Assembly: GCA_010015655.1 (NCBI GenBank)
Contig: ML976664.1
Location: 474,011-538,010 of the forward strand
From: Bimuria novae-zelandiae CBS 107.79
Lineage: Eukaryota > Ascomycota > Dothideomycetes > Pleosporales > Didymosphaeriaceae
Direction: 5' to 3'
Length of the DNA: 64,000 bases
Shown: positions 44,261-56,226 of the stretch, piece by piece
Numbering within the stretch: position 1 is the first letter of the stretch
Layout: each line of letters starts with the position of its first letter
Position numbers and translations under genes: made by a program
Notes under the pieces: generated by a model
Database searches by the model: none
What the model was told of the DNA's origin: nothing
What the model saw: the letters and a program-made list of their open reading frames with translations, nothing else

Positions 44261-45977
44261 TATCCCTCGCACTGTTAACATCTGCCGCTCACGGGCCACC
44301 TCTGGCTGGCCAATCAACTGATAGTACTCAGCAACACCAAATCTGTATCGTGATGTCAGCAATTTCTGTTTTCTAGGCAATATACGCCTTTTTCGAAATC
44401 GCCAGCACATGCAAACATGCCGAAAACTGTAAGAATACCTAGCAATGATACTGACTTTGTAAAATACACAAAGTATAGCAAAAAAGTAGGTGTTTTGCCG
44501 AATCTGCCACGCGAGCCGCCACCTGACTAGAGACCTCTTAAGATTAATAACCTACGTATTTTTAGAGGCGCTTAGATACTTAATAGTGTTAATAAGGGTT
44601 CTCCTATAGCTCTTTTTAATCTATTTTTTAATGCTAACGTCCTTAACTAAATTATATACTATACAAATTAGTATGCTAAGCACGTACGAGCTAACTCGCC
44701 CTCCACCTGCCGCGGGTGGAAACCGACGTCTCCGACCGAGCTTTACACGTATTTTGCTATTGTAGTATATATGGGCTTGCACAGAGAGCCGTCGCTGTTG
44801 GAGTATTGGGTTAAGTTGCATGGATCTGCGCCTACACACAAAGTTAATGAGTATATGGGGCAGACGCGCTGGGAGCAGCTGGACAGGTTTCTATACTGTA
44901 CCGCTGTAAACTAGTCCTTTAAGTCCTTATTTAGGCGCGTGTGGGATCTCTCTAAGTTGCTCTGTAAGCGCACCTTTAAGTATTAGGCTGCTAGTAAGCA
45001 CCTTTACGTTAATAAAGCTATAGTAAGGTTTACTAAGTAAGTAAGTAAGATTATAATAATTAAGATAAAGCTAACGATTAAGGGATATAGGATCTAGTAC
45101 TTAGCTAATAATAAAGTAATTTTAAACTAGTTATTTTATGCTAGAGGAGCTAGCCAAGGGCTTATTAACTTACTTATAGTTATAGAAGCAACTTTTATGC
45201 CTATAGAGTTAGTTTTTATTACTCTTGTACTTGCTAAGAACTTTGATAGCTACTGCCTATTTTTACTATATCTTTATACTATATAGGATAATAATCTCTT
45301 TAACACTATTTTTATACTTAAATATTTAAGATCTAAAGGCGTAGGCTACGCGGGCACTATTTAGATAATAAAGACTATAACTAAGGAGAGATTTAAGGTA
45401 GTAGCTAAAGTAAAGTTATAGTTAAAAGTTTTAGCTATCGCGAGGTGCGCGCGCTCGAAGTTAATAAAAAAGTAGTTTAATAGTAATTTAGTTAAGCTTA
45501 AGACGTAGTTTATAGATAAGCTAGAGTAGGGAGTAACGTACTAGGCGTTATTAGAGAGTAAAGAAGTGCTAGAAGCAGTATAGAGAAATAATTAGGTTAT
45601 ACTTTTTATAAGTACTATTACTAAATATAAGTTACTTACCTTAATTTTAGTGCTAAAACTCTACTAAGACTACTCTAATAATATTTGCTACTAGTATTTT
45701 ATTTTATATAAAAGCTCTGTTAGCGTAGCAAGCTTTTTTAAAATAATAAAAAACTCTTTAAATCTACCTTTAAAGATAACTCTGTTAAGCTACTAGGTAT
45801 ACTTAAAATAATATACGACTATAATAAGCACAAGAGCGAGGTAGATTAATTTAATTAGACTAAAAGCTACTATAGCGTTTAGCAAGTTAAGAGGCGTATA
45901 TAGAAGCTACTATGGTACTTTTTGCTAGATCTTATACTAAATAACTGCTATAGACTTTCCTCCTACTCCTCCTCTAC

Positions 45978-46139
45978 TGTAAGGGGCTGGGTGCTCAAGG
46001 AGCCAAAGGTGCCAGAAGAATACTTATGAATTCGATAGAGAGTCCGAAGTTAAGCTTTGGGCGTCGAACTTATATATCTAGGGTTCGCATAACTAAGGGT
46101 TAAGGATCTAAGGTAATAACTAGGCGTAGCCTATTATAT
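45978..46139. repeat. Left LTR (3' LTR) of the gypsy element
   Basis: Begins TGTAAGGGGCTGGG and ends CCTATTATA, which corresponds to CCCATTACA in the other copy. The outer half keeps G/C where the right copy has A/T, and the inner half shows the reverse. Confidence 0.92.
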
Positions 46140-46399
46140 ACCTCCTTTCCCTCTATTAAAGGCAAAAAAAAAGAAATCTCTGCGTCTTATCTTGTTTATG
46201 TAGCTTTATAGTTGTTTTATTGTCTACTTATAATCCTCTCGCCGTTATAAACCTCTTACTAGTTCTATTCTCGCGTGTCTAATTTTATGTCCTTGCTATA
46301 AGTAGTTATTATAGTAGTGTATTCGCGCTAGTGCGTTTACTTATTATTATATACATAAAATTGCTTCTTACTTAGCTTCTAGACCTTACTCTTTTAAGC

Positions 46400-47800
46400 T
46401 CTTTCTCTTTTCTTAGCTTAACTTCGTACGCTATAACGTCTCGCTTTTAACCTAGTCTTCCTTAATTTCGCGACTTAATTCCCCTTACTATTTTAATAAG
46501 ATAGCTAGCCCTTCGCATAATAGCCGCGTAATAAGAACGCTTAAGCGTTAGAGGCGTGCTACTAACTCTAATAATAAGATAGAGGAAGGCTTATCCCTAT
46601 TATAATTACCTAGCTACTAACTTAAGAAGACTAAGCTTTTCTAAAATAAGGCTACTATATCTGACGCTAGCGCAATCCTTCTTAGCTAGCTTACTAAGAA
46701 GTTTAGTCCTTCTAAAGCTCGCGAAGTAAGTTCTAGACCTTTTTCTACGCTTTTTCTACTTCTTCCTACCTTCTAACTTGCCTCCTTACTCTTCTAACCT
46801 CCTTCTTAGTTCTTTGTTAGCCTGGGTGTGCGTACTTGCTAACTCGACAAGCTTAGCTTCTAGGGTCTAATCTTGCTACACGCGATAATTAAGCGCTAGT
46901 ATATTAACTACGTTACTTATAGACGCGTCTATTAGTGGGTGCTAGCGGGCAAGACGGTGTCCTGCAAGGAGTGCCGTACCTATAAGCTCACTAACTACAC
47001 TAGACAAGTATGCTTTAGTCTAACTTATTCTAGATAACTTTAAGGTGTGCTTTGCTAACTCCTTTCCCTACCTAGATTTAGCCTGCCCTTAATAAAGTTA
47101 GCCGCGAAGAGTTTGCTAATATTATAGTTATTAGTGTAGGCTATCTTGTAAATAAGATTTTAAAGAGTAGCTAGGAATAGAAGACCTTTCTTACTAACTT
47201 TAACGCGTTCTATTCTGCTCGTAAGGTTACTATTATTAATTACTATACCTCTTTTAAGAGTAAGACCGCTATTGCTTCGGGCCCTATTACTTTTTTTTCT
47301 AAGGCTATTTAGCTCTTGGAGCGCATCGCCGTCGTGGTTAAGAAGACTTCTAACCTTCTTTAAATTTATGCTACTAACTTTAAAGTATTTTATTAAGAGT
47401 ATAAGAACCCTTCTGTAAGTTTCTTTTAGATAATAAAGCTATCTTCTAAGGCTAACATCGTGTAGCTCTCTAGTAAGTTCGTAGTAGTAGACAAGGGCAT
47501 TATAATAGATAGTTTTTAGATAATAAATAATGTCCTCGCGGGAGCTAATGTGCCTACTTAAGCCTACTAGGGCTTACGCCAGCGGCTTTAGGCTATCGTA
47601 ATTAGGAAGCACTTAAGTAAGGAGGATAATAGCTTCCCCGACCCTAACAGTGTGTTAGAGGGCGGAGAAGTAGACCTAAACGTTATTAAGAAGGGTTTTA
47701 CTATTCCTTTAGTAGCTAAAGATGCTCCTTTTACCTAGTTCCTCTCTCCTTTTTGCTTTAGTTTACTTCTAAGGCTTACTTCTTTCGTAAGAGTTATCCC
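46400..47800 (+). pseudogene. Decayed antisense reading frame in the 3' part of the gypsy element
   Basis: On the plus strand, opposite to gag-pol, a readable protein-like track runs through this interval. It includes WVLAGKTVSCKECRTY with KLTNYTRQVCFSL (near 46940-47020), ARKVTIINYYTSFKSKTAIA, and HLSKEDNSFPDPNSVLEGGE near 47610-47680. The stops within it are single transitions from Trp or Gln. The Cys-rich start (CxxC...C) could be a small zinc-binding domain. I do not recognise the family. It could be an extra antisense gene of this element class. Confidence 0.45.
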
Positions 47801-50800
47801 TTCCTACTATAAGAATTATTTAGTCCCCTCGTTATTCCTAGTAGTTTTAAGGGTTTTCTAAATTACTTTTTTAGGATTCCTTCTTAACTTTTTTTCCTAA
47901 TACTTAATTTTATCCCCTAACGATGTTATTCCTACCCTTATCTTAGATACCTTTGTTTAGCTAGGTTTCCTAGCTTAGTAAGGCAGGCATCGTAGAGCCT
48001 CCTTTAGGCCCTAATAGAAGCTAATTTAGGGGATATCGCGGTGGAATCCTATTAGGAGTTTTCCGTTACGATTTTAATATAGCTTAGTAAACTTCTCCTA
48101 ATAGTCTAACGTAGTAGCTTAGTTAAAGTTCCTATAAGGTTCTTAAGTTCTTTAAGAGTAGTTTTCTTACTATACTAGGTATTCTACCCTCTTGCCTTTG
48201 CGGGACTAGCGTTCTTTATATATATTAACTACACTATACTCCTCTTCCCTCTTTTTTATTATAATTACTTTGGGCTGGGCGTTATTAGTGGTTTAGCTAG
48301 GGAGAGGGTTTAACGAGGCTAACTTTAGCCTGTCTACGTAAAACCTTAGGTGCATGTTTGGCGGGACGTCTAGTTCTACTACGTAAGAGTTTATTACCCT
48401 TCTTATAGTAAACTTTCCTTACTTCTAGTTAAGCTTCTTGCTTAGACGTTAGTTTTAAAGGCAGTCCTTATACTTTAGCTATACCTTATCTTCTTCCTTT
48501 AAGATTAGAGCGTTCTTACGTTAACGGTTCGCTAGGCGCTCTTATTCTTATTAGGCTATTATTATTTTCGCCTAGGCAAAGTTAAAAACCTCTTTAAACT
48601 TCTTTATTATTGCCTTTGCGGCCTTCTTTACATTAGTTCTAAGCTCTAAGGCTAATCTCTATGCCCTAAAGTTCTTAACTAGTTTAACGTTCTAGCTATA
48701 GGATAGGAAAAACGGGCTAACTCTTATTAATGTGGCTTCTCGCCCTTTAATAGCTATCTAGGCTATAGGAAGCTACTTTATCTAATTATCCTATTACTAG
48801 TTATAGTACGCCCGAAGGTAGGCTTTAAGGATAGAGTTTATTCGTTCTATCTACCCGTCCGTCTCCAGGTGCTTTACTGTAGACAGTCTTTGGTTAATAC
48901 CTACTTGTTTACAGAGTGTAGTCTAAAATTCGCTCACAAATTGTCCCCCGCGGTCTAATGTAATAGAGGAGGGGAAGAAGTAGTCTACTACCTAGTATTA
49001 AAAAAATACTATTATAACCGTAGGTATATTAAGATTTAAGAGACTAATAAACTTAGGGTCCTTGCTAAGTCTATCTATAATTACTATAATATTCGTGTAG
49101 CCATCGCTCTCGGGTAGGGTAGTAATAAAGTCTATTGTAATATCCTTCTATCCTTGTTCGGGTAGTGGTAAGGGCTTTAGCAGGCCCTGTTTTACTTCTC
49201 TCCATAGTTTGGTTCTTCCACAGACATCACAGTTCTTGATGTACTGCCTCACTTGGTTAGACATCCCCGGGAAGAAGTAGTCTCGAGCGAGGATCTTATA
49301 GGTGTTTTCTCGTCCTGAGTGTCCTAAAGCTAGGGAACTATGCGCGACCGCTATTAGCTTCGTCCGTAGAGGTTCCGATTCTGGTACCTATCGTCTTGAC
49401 CTGTAGCGTAGGTACCCTTGGTCATCTATACTACATTCCGAGATACTGACGGATAACTTCTACCTAGGTTCGAACTTCCTAAGCCCGTTCTTAACACAGG
49501 CCTTTATCTCGCTGTACGCACTGTCTTTATCGCGTTCTACCTCTTGCTATATAGTGTTAAAGTCTAGTTCGCGTCGCTTGGCAGGGCTATCGCCTCCTTA
49601 AAGGGTTAATATAGGTGGTTTAGGGCGTGTTAGGTAAGCGAGCACTAGGTCCTCGTCTGCTTTAGTATAGTTAGGTTCCTCTATAGTAGTAGGTATTTAG
49701 GGAACGAAAGACTTTAAGCTATTTCTCCTAATAGTCTTCTAAAAAAGCGTAAAGTGTCTTAACTTTAATCTATTATCTCTGCCGTCCTTTAGCAAGTCTT
49801 AGTCCCTCTAGGAGAGGGCGTCTGCCCTAGAGTTTACTAACCCTAGTCTATATACGAACGTTATATTAATATAGCTAAGTGTGTCTACCTACTAAACGTG
49901 TCGTTTGTCTAACCTTTATTTAGTAGCGAAATACGTAAGGTTCTTATAATTAGTGTAGACCGTGAGGTGCTTTACTACTTAATATATATAGTCTTATTTG
50001 TCTACGTATTTAATAACTATAAGTATCTCTTTGTCGTGGATAGCGTAGTTACATTTTGCTAGGCTATTCTTCGCTAAAAAGTAAGCTACTAGGCGCAGAA
50101 TCCCGTCGTTATTATACTAGGAGAAGCATCCCCTGGTCGACTAACTAGAGGCGTCTGCTTCTAGTACTAATTCTTGTTTAGGGTTAAAGTAGGCTAGCGC
50201 GGGGTCTATACAGAACGCTATCTTTAGGAAGTTAAATGCGTGCTACTATTCTTATCCCTAAATAAATTCTGCTCCTTTACTAGTAAGCTTTATAAGGGGG
50301 CTTACTATACTAGAGAATTCTTGTATAAATCTCTAATAAAAGTTCGTAAAGCCTACGAAGCTCTAGACTTCCTTTACTAAAGTTAGTAACTCTTATTCCT
50401 AAATTACTTAGACTTTATCTAGGTCCATGCTTACGCCCTTATTAACTTCTATAATAAATTTAAGGTACTTAGTCTTTTTAACGCAGAACTTAGATTTCTT
50501 AATATCTAAGTGTAGTCCTGCGGCCCCTAACTTCTAGATTATAGTACGTACTTTCTCTTCGTGGTCTTTTCAGCTGCTACTAGAGAAGATAAAAACGTTA
50601 TCTATATACGCTAAGTAGTAGTCGTTAAGGTGCTCCCTTAGCACCTAGTTAATATACTACTAGAACGTACTTAGCGCGTTAGCTAGGCTAAAAGGAACTA
50701 CTAGCCACTTATAAAGACTAAATTAGGTTCTAAACGCCGTCTTCTATTCCTTGCCTTTCGCTATTTAAAGCTTATAGAAGGCTTAAATTATATTAAGTTT

Positions 50801-53315
50801 ACTAAACTATTTAGCCTTCGCGAGGAGCTGAAGGGTCTTACTAATTAATAGTAGAGGGTACTAGTCCTTCTTTAAGATAGCGTTTAGGGCTTAATAATTA
50901 ACGTAGAAGCGTAGTCCTCCGCTAGGTTTCTTAGTAAATAATACTAAGGCGGCGGTGCTAGACTTGCTTACCTAAATAAAGCCTTTATTTAAGTATTTAG
51001 TAAGCTCTTTTTAAAGGACGAGCAACTCTTCGCGAGACATATTAAATAGAGGGCTATAGGGGATCTTTAGGGTCTTGTCATCTTTTTCCACGAGAGGGAT
51101 AAAAAGATCTACTCTAGGTCTACGGTGCGAGGGGAGCTTATCAGCTTATTTCTTGTAGAAGATACGCTATAAGTCCTTAAAAGCTTTAGGTAGTAACTCT
51201 CGTGGGTTTACCTTTAGCTTGCGGGTTAACGCCTTTTATATATCCTTTATTAACACAGAAAACACCTTAGCCCCGTTTCCCAGGCGTTAATTACGCTAAT
51301 CTAGGGCTATAAAGGCTACGGCTAATACCCCTTAGAGCTTTATTAATAGTTTCTTATCTTTTTAGTTACGGATGCGGGTGCCTAAACTTCTAATCTAGAT
51401 TAATTTCTTCGCCGGGGCCAGTTTAACCCCATTCTTCTTTATTTAGGTCAGGCCGAGGATTAGGTCGTACAACCCGTTATTAGGTAAGACGTATAGCTAT
51501 ATTAATTCTACATAGCTATTAATATTTACTTCTAATTAGACTACTTCGCGTACGAAGAGTCGCATGCCTCTAATACTAATAACCTCTTGCAGATAGGGTA
51601 GGTTCTTACGATGTAGGTGGACTTTTATTATAAATTTTTCTAATATAAATTTAAAGGTTAAATAACCCGAATTAATTATTATTAATATAAATATAATGTT
51701 ATTAACAAGCAAGTGTACTGTTACTAGTGTTAAGTCTAGCTATAGCCTTTAAAAGTTATTAAAACTTGTCTTCTACCCTTTTCCTACTTCTACCTCCTAG
51801 CGGCGACTATTGCTAAGAGGACCTAGTTTTCTAAATTAGTAAAGGCTATATTAAACTCTTTATTAAAGGATCCCTTAGTAGCAGGTGTAGCGGCGCGAAC
51901 TAGTGCTAGCTTTATTATAGGTAAAAGTTTATACTACTTTACGCGATGTCCTGTATCTCTATAATAGAAATAGGAGCTATTCTTCTTACGGGTTTCTATT
52001 ACCTTGCGCGACACCCACGTGGCTTGTTTCTAGGTGTTACTAGACCTGTATCCCGTAGCTCTATTTATTACTTAGTGTCTTTTATCTTGGCTTCGTCGGC
52101 CGGACATCCTTCCAGGGTTAGCTTAGGTGGGTTCCTAATCCATTTTGTCTGGCGCCCCGTTTTTGGCAGAAAACTTTAGCAGCCATAATATGTTTTAGAA
52201 GAGGTTTTCTTTAACCTTATTAACCCTCTTTTAGACCCCTTGCAGATCCTAATTATTATTTATATTTACTATAATTATTTAGTCCTGTAAGTCCTCGCGG
52301 AGGCTTTAAAGGTACAGGTTCTTTAGGATCTCCTAACTATGCTCCTTGGCTTCTATAGTATAGTTATTAAAGTTAAGGTTAAAGTTATAAAGCTTTCGGT
52401 TCCCTTATTATATTATAAGTAAGTAGTTACGCACGATTTCTTTCGCTAGGTAATTATAAAAGTTACGGTCTAGTAGCTCCTAGAGGTTAGCTTCGGTGCA
52501 CCCTAGGTGGTAGTCTAGATATGTAATTCCCACCGTCGCTGCATGTCCTGTTAATTAACTAATAATGTATCTAGATATATTTCTAAGGCAGTCCCTATCC
52601 TCCAGGAGCTTATATTATATTACTATTTTAAAGCGGCGGTAATCCTGTTATTTGCTATTAAAGTAGGCTAAGTTAGGGATCTTAGGGCAGCGGCCTCTTC
52701 CTTAGTTTAAGATAAGCTCTACTATTAATCTCTTTAGTAGCTCTATCTGTTAGTTTGCTTTTAATAGCTAATTTGTACCTTTTATCTCTTAAGAGTATTA
52801 TCGTGTTATTAGGGGTTCTTAGCGCTTCCTTACTATTTCTTTAGTTAGTCTTTTTACTCCTTGTAGTAGAGTCTAAAAAGTGTCCTAGAGGTTAATAAGT
52901 GCTTTAACCTTACTTAGGAATTACTATATTTTATTTTCGTCGACTCCTAATGCCTAGAGTTTAGTTATAAATAGGGAGGCTATTCTTTCGTTTCCCTAGC
53001 TATCGCTCTTTTATAAGCTAATAGCTTGCTACGTATAATTGTTCGCGCTAAGACGTAGACCTTTAGTAAAAAGTCTTATTCTTATTTCTATAACTTCTTT
53101 ATTTAGCAAAGATAGTCTTGCTAGCGTTAAGTATCCGTTAGGACTCCTTCTTAATTACTCGCTAGGGAGGGTTCTGTCTCCTCGCAGGTCCAGGCGTCGC
53201 CTTTATAGTATTTATCTACGTAAGTCCTTTAACTTCGTGTGCTGCTTTGTAGCTTTAGTCTATAGTTATATTAAAATCTACTCGTCCCGCGACGGGTAGA
53301 AGTAATTAAATTTAA

Positions 53316-53476
53316 TATAAAGAGCTAGGTACTTAAGGAGCTAAAGGTGCTAAAAGAATACTTATAAATTTAATAGAGAGTCTAAAGTTAAGCTTTAGGC
53401 GTCGAACTTATATATCTGGGGTTCGTATAACCGAGGGTTAAGGATCCGAGGCAACAACTAGGCGTAGCCCATTACA
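53316..53476. repeat. Right LTR (5' LTR) of the gypsy element
   Basis: Begins TATAAAGAGCTAGG (mutated TG start) and ends CCCATTACA, followed by the TCTAC target duplication. The inner half carries transitions relative to the left copy. Confidence 0.92.
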
Positions 53477-54075
53477 TCTACTGCGGCCAAGCGTGGCGGT
53501 CACAAGAAGTTCCTATACGACCTTATCGAGCAACTTGTCAAGCGAGGCAAGCGTCTCTGCCATGGATCTCTCAAACGTCAGAGACTTGAAGACCTCGCCC
53601 AGCACGTCTCCGTCAATAAGGAGGGCTCTCACCGGTCTGTCAGGCTGTTCGGAGAAGCAAGGACTTGTGCAGCTTGTGCTGAAAATGGGCGTACAAAGTA
53701 CAAGTCTCCGCGTAGCAGGGCACATCTCCAGACCATCCCAAACAATACTCAGAGACCTAGACGTACGCCGCGCTCTACTTATGGCTGTACGCTTTGCCGG
53801 GTGCCATTATGTAGACCAGAAGTCTCTCCTGAATGCTGGCAAGCTCACCTACGACGAGCACAAACAGTGCTCTCAACGGACACAAAAGCAAGCTCGAATA
53901 TTATGTAAAGTTATCTCGCGAAACCCTTAGAAATGAAGTCTTTATACAAATTTGTATACAAACTGCATCAACTTTGGTGTTCTGCCTATATCGGAGCGAT
54001 CATCCGATTGGCTAATAGTAGGTGGTCCGTGAGCGGCAGATGTTGATGGTGCGAGGGATATAGCTCTATAGAGTA

Positions 54076-55578
54076 CGGAGGTGCCTTTCAAAAGTTCTTG
54101 CTCACGCTAGTTGAAAGCCCAAAGCGCCACCAACCTTGGCACGGCTTGGCAGAAGGAAAACTTCTCAATCCCGCTTTATAAAGCTATAGATAGCTCTATA
54201 CACTTAATTATTATTATTATAATAGCTTTAAATACTCTTCTCTCTACTCGTGCCTTAATTGTCTGCTTAAAGTCTCCTTTTATAGGCAAATCTACCTTTA
54301 AAATAGCTAAAGAAACAGGCCTTTTAGCTTAAATAATTAACACTATATACGCTTAAGCTATTAAATAAGGCTTTAAGCCTAACGCGCCTCTTAGAATCGA
54401 TAATCGCTTTTATGTAGATGCTCCTCGCTCAGGCCGTCCACGCAAGGAGGTAGCAGAGACTCTGATGCAGAAAGTACGGCGCGACCGTTATGGACGAGAG
54501 AAGTCATGTACTGACCTTGCTGGGGATCTCAGCCAGGAAGGAATCAACATCTCTGCTACTACAGTGTAGAGAGTACTCAAGAAAGCAGGCTTCAAGAAGA
54601 CCAAGCCAACGAGGAAGCCTGGGTTGACACAGAAGATGAGAGAGGAGAGACTGCAGTGGTGCAAGGATCATGAGCATTGGACGCTAGAGGATTGGAAGAA
54701 TGTGATCTGGTCAGATGAGACGTCTGTTGTTCTTCTCCACCGCCGAGGAGGATACAGGATCTGGAGAACGTCAGATGAGGCTGTAGTACGGAGCTGCATT
54801 CGGGAGAGATAGAAGGGCTACTCTAAGTTCATATTCTAGGGCTGCTTCTCGTACGAGAAGAAGGGTCCTTGTTACTGCTAGAAGCCTAAATTAAAGAAAG
54901 AGAAGGAGTATTTAATTAAGAAAATTAATAAGCTAAATAAGCTTCTTAAACCTGTTATAAAGGAAGAGTGGGAGCTCTTAAATAGTATAAGAAGGATAGG
55001 GTTGAGGAAGAAGCCTAGCAGAGCTCCTAAGTAGTAGTAAAATAAAAAGAATAGTAAGCTCGCTCGTAGTAAAGGAGGAGGTATTAACTAGTAGAGATAC
55101 TAGAGTCAGGTTCTTATCCTAAAGCTGATTCCTTTTGCGAAGGAGTGCATAAAGGAGAGGCCACAGACTATTGTTTAAGAGGACAAAGCACCTTCTCACG
55201 CTTACCATGCTCAAGCTCTTCTCTATAGCAAGGAAGAGATTGAGAGGCTACTCTAGTGTGGCAACTCGCCTGACCTAAATGCTATTAAGCCCTGCTGGTT
55301 CTGGATGAAGAGGAATACTACAAAGAAAGGAGCTCTAAAGAGCAGGGAAGTAGTAGTTAAGGTATAGGAGAAGTGCTAGGATGAGCTCCCTCAGGCTTAA
55401 ATCTAAGCTTAGATTAAAAGAATTCCTGTACATATTAAGAAGATTATTGAGCTTAAAGGTGGCAACGAGTATAAGGAAGGCAGGGGCATAGGTAGAAGTA
55501 GATAATGCCAAAAATTGAGGCGTTTTGAAGCGATCTGGGCATTCCTTGGCGAGCAAGAACTTTTGAAAGGCACCTCCG
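54076..55578 (+). mobile_element. Tc1/mariner DNA transposon, partly RIP-degraded
   Basis: 1503 bp with 28-bp perfect inverted repeats (54076-54103 and 55551-55578, starting CGGAGGTGCCTTTCAAAAG) and TA duplications. The plus-strand transposase contains the HTH region (GRPRKEVAETLMQKVRRDRY), then REERLQWCKDHEHWTLEDW, NVIWSDETSVVL (catalytic Asp), GCFSYEKKGPCY and CGNSPDLNAIKPCWFWMKR (second Asp region). The middle of the gene is far less mutated than its ends, although stops remain. Confidence 0.92.
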
Positions 55579-55580
55579 TA

Positions 55581-56226
55581 GCTTCTCAATCAAAACAACG
55601 ATTGCCTCAGCACTCTTTTTCGGCGTTACAAATGCATAGCGAGCGTCTCGAAGCCTTGCCGGGCGCCCACTGATGATATGTTGATGATTCTGCCTGGAGC
55701 GCGAAGATACGGCTGGGCGGCCTTGGTCACCAGCAATGGCGCACTCACATTGACGTCGAAGATGGCGGCGAAGTCATCGGGGGTTGTCTTTTGCAGTGGC
55801 TTGCTAAAGAGAACGGCGGCATTGTTGACAAGAATGTCGATCTTAGGACCAAAAGCTTTGACCGTGGCTTCAACGATGCGGTCGGGTGCATCGACTTGGC
55901 GGTGGTTCGCCTGCACGATAATGGCCTTGTTGCCATTCTGGAGCTGTTTGATCTCGGAAGCTGTCCCTTTAGCCCTGCTTCACTGCCCGGTGAAGTGAAC
56001 ACGATCGTCACCTAACCACTGTGAGTAGCTGCTTCTCGTTTTGAGCGGTGTTCAGACAGACATTGGCGCCCCTTTTGGCCAGCTCGAGAGCGATGCCTGC
56101 CCCGATGGAGCGGGGAGATCCGGTTACGATGGCAACTTTACCCTTGAGGTGAGCGTCTGTGATTATGGTGGGTGTGCAGTTGGTGGCGTTGTGTGGTGTT
56201 GGACTCGGCAGACTCGAGGAGAACAC
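55581..56226 (-). pseudogene. N-terminal half of a short-chain dehydrogenase, cut by a transposon
   Basis: Reads HLKGKVAIVTGSPRSIGAG (Rossmann TGxxxGxG loop, one Gly replaced by Ser), ALELAKRGAN, a likely 50-nt intron 56061-56012 (GTCTGT...TTAG), VTIVFTSPGSEA, then a one-base loss near 55977 before AKGTASEIKQLQNGNKAII. It continues DILVNNAAVLFSKPL (NNAG-type motif), FAAIFDVNVSAPLLVTKAA and GRIINISSVGARQGF. Similarity ends there. The next segment runs into the TA duplication of the mariner element. No start codon is visible in frame before the GTG at 56226. The C-terminal half expected next is found at 43.8-44.3 kb. Confidence 0.8.

Larger units (their letters stand above)
45978..53476 (-). 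mobile_element. Ty3/gypsy LTR retrotransposon, RIP-degraded
   Basis: 7.5 kb with about 161-bp LTRs starting TG and ending CA, and a 5-bp target duplication TCTAC (45973-45977 and 53477-53481). Minus orientation is shown by a polypurine tract next to the left LTR (complement of 46141-46153) and by the order of domains. These are gag with a degraded zinc knuckle (YFYYRDTGHRVK, near 51950), reverse transcriptase catalytic box AYIDNVFIFS near 50600 (an Asp now Asn), integrase zinc finger HSSLALGHSGRENTYKI to CDVCGRTK near 49200-49340, and the integrase C-terminal SH3-like part (NMHLRFYVDRLKLAS, near 48320). Numerous TAG/TAA codons make it inactive. Confidence 0.93.
44261..54060 (+). mobile_element. 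piggyBac-like DNA transposon, interrupted by a gypsy element
   Basis: The plus-strand transposase remnant starts near 44740 with a PTSPTELYTYFAIVVYMGLH segment, EPSLLEYWVKLHGSAP and TRWEQLDRFLY. It includes DNLFNTIFILKYLRSKGVGY, the DNLF block of DDE_Tnp_1_7. The C-terminus resumes after the gypsy insertion at 53482 with KRGGHKKFLYDLIEQL, and a Cys-rich zinc end (CAACAENGRTKY, YGCTLCRVPLC, ECWQAHL). Removing the gypsy element and one TCTAC duplicate restores the frame. Imperfect inverted repeats of about 85 bp occur at 44261-44345 and 53972-54060, including TATCCCTCGCAC and ATCTGCCGCTCACGG. A TTAA at 44275-44278 faces TTGA at 54043-54046, so the exact end is uncertain. The left part is RIP-mutated and the right part is nearly clean. 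Confidence 0.82.

Noticed and set aside
54624..54812. 62-aa frame as a stand-alone gene
   Set aside because: It is the catalytic-core piece of the mariner transposase, bounded by stops within the element.
55975..56011. 37-nt intron in the dehydrogenase fragment
   Set aside because: Too short for a fungal intron. A 50-nt intron slightly upstream plus a one-base loss explains the sequence and restores the family motif better.
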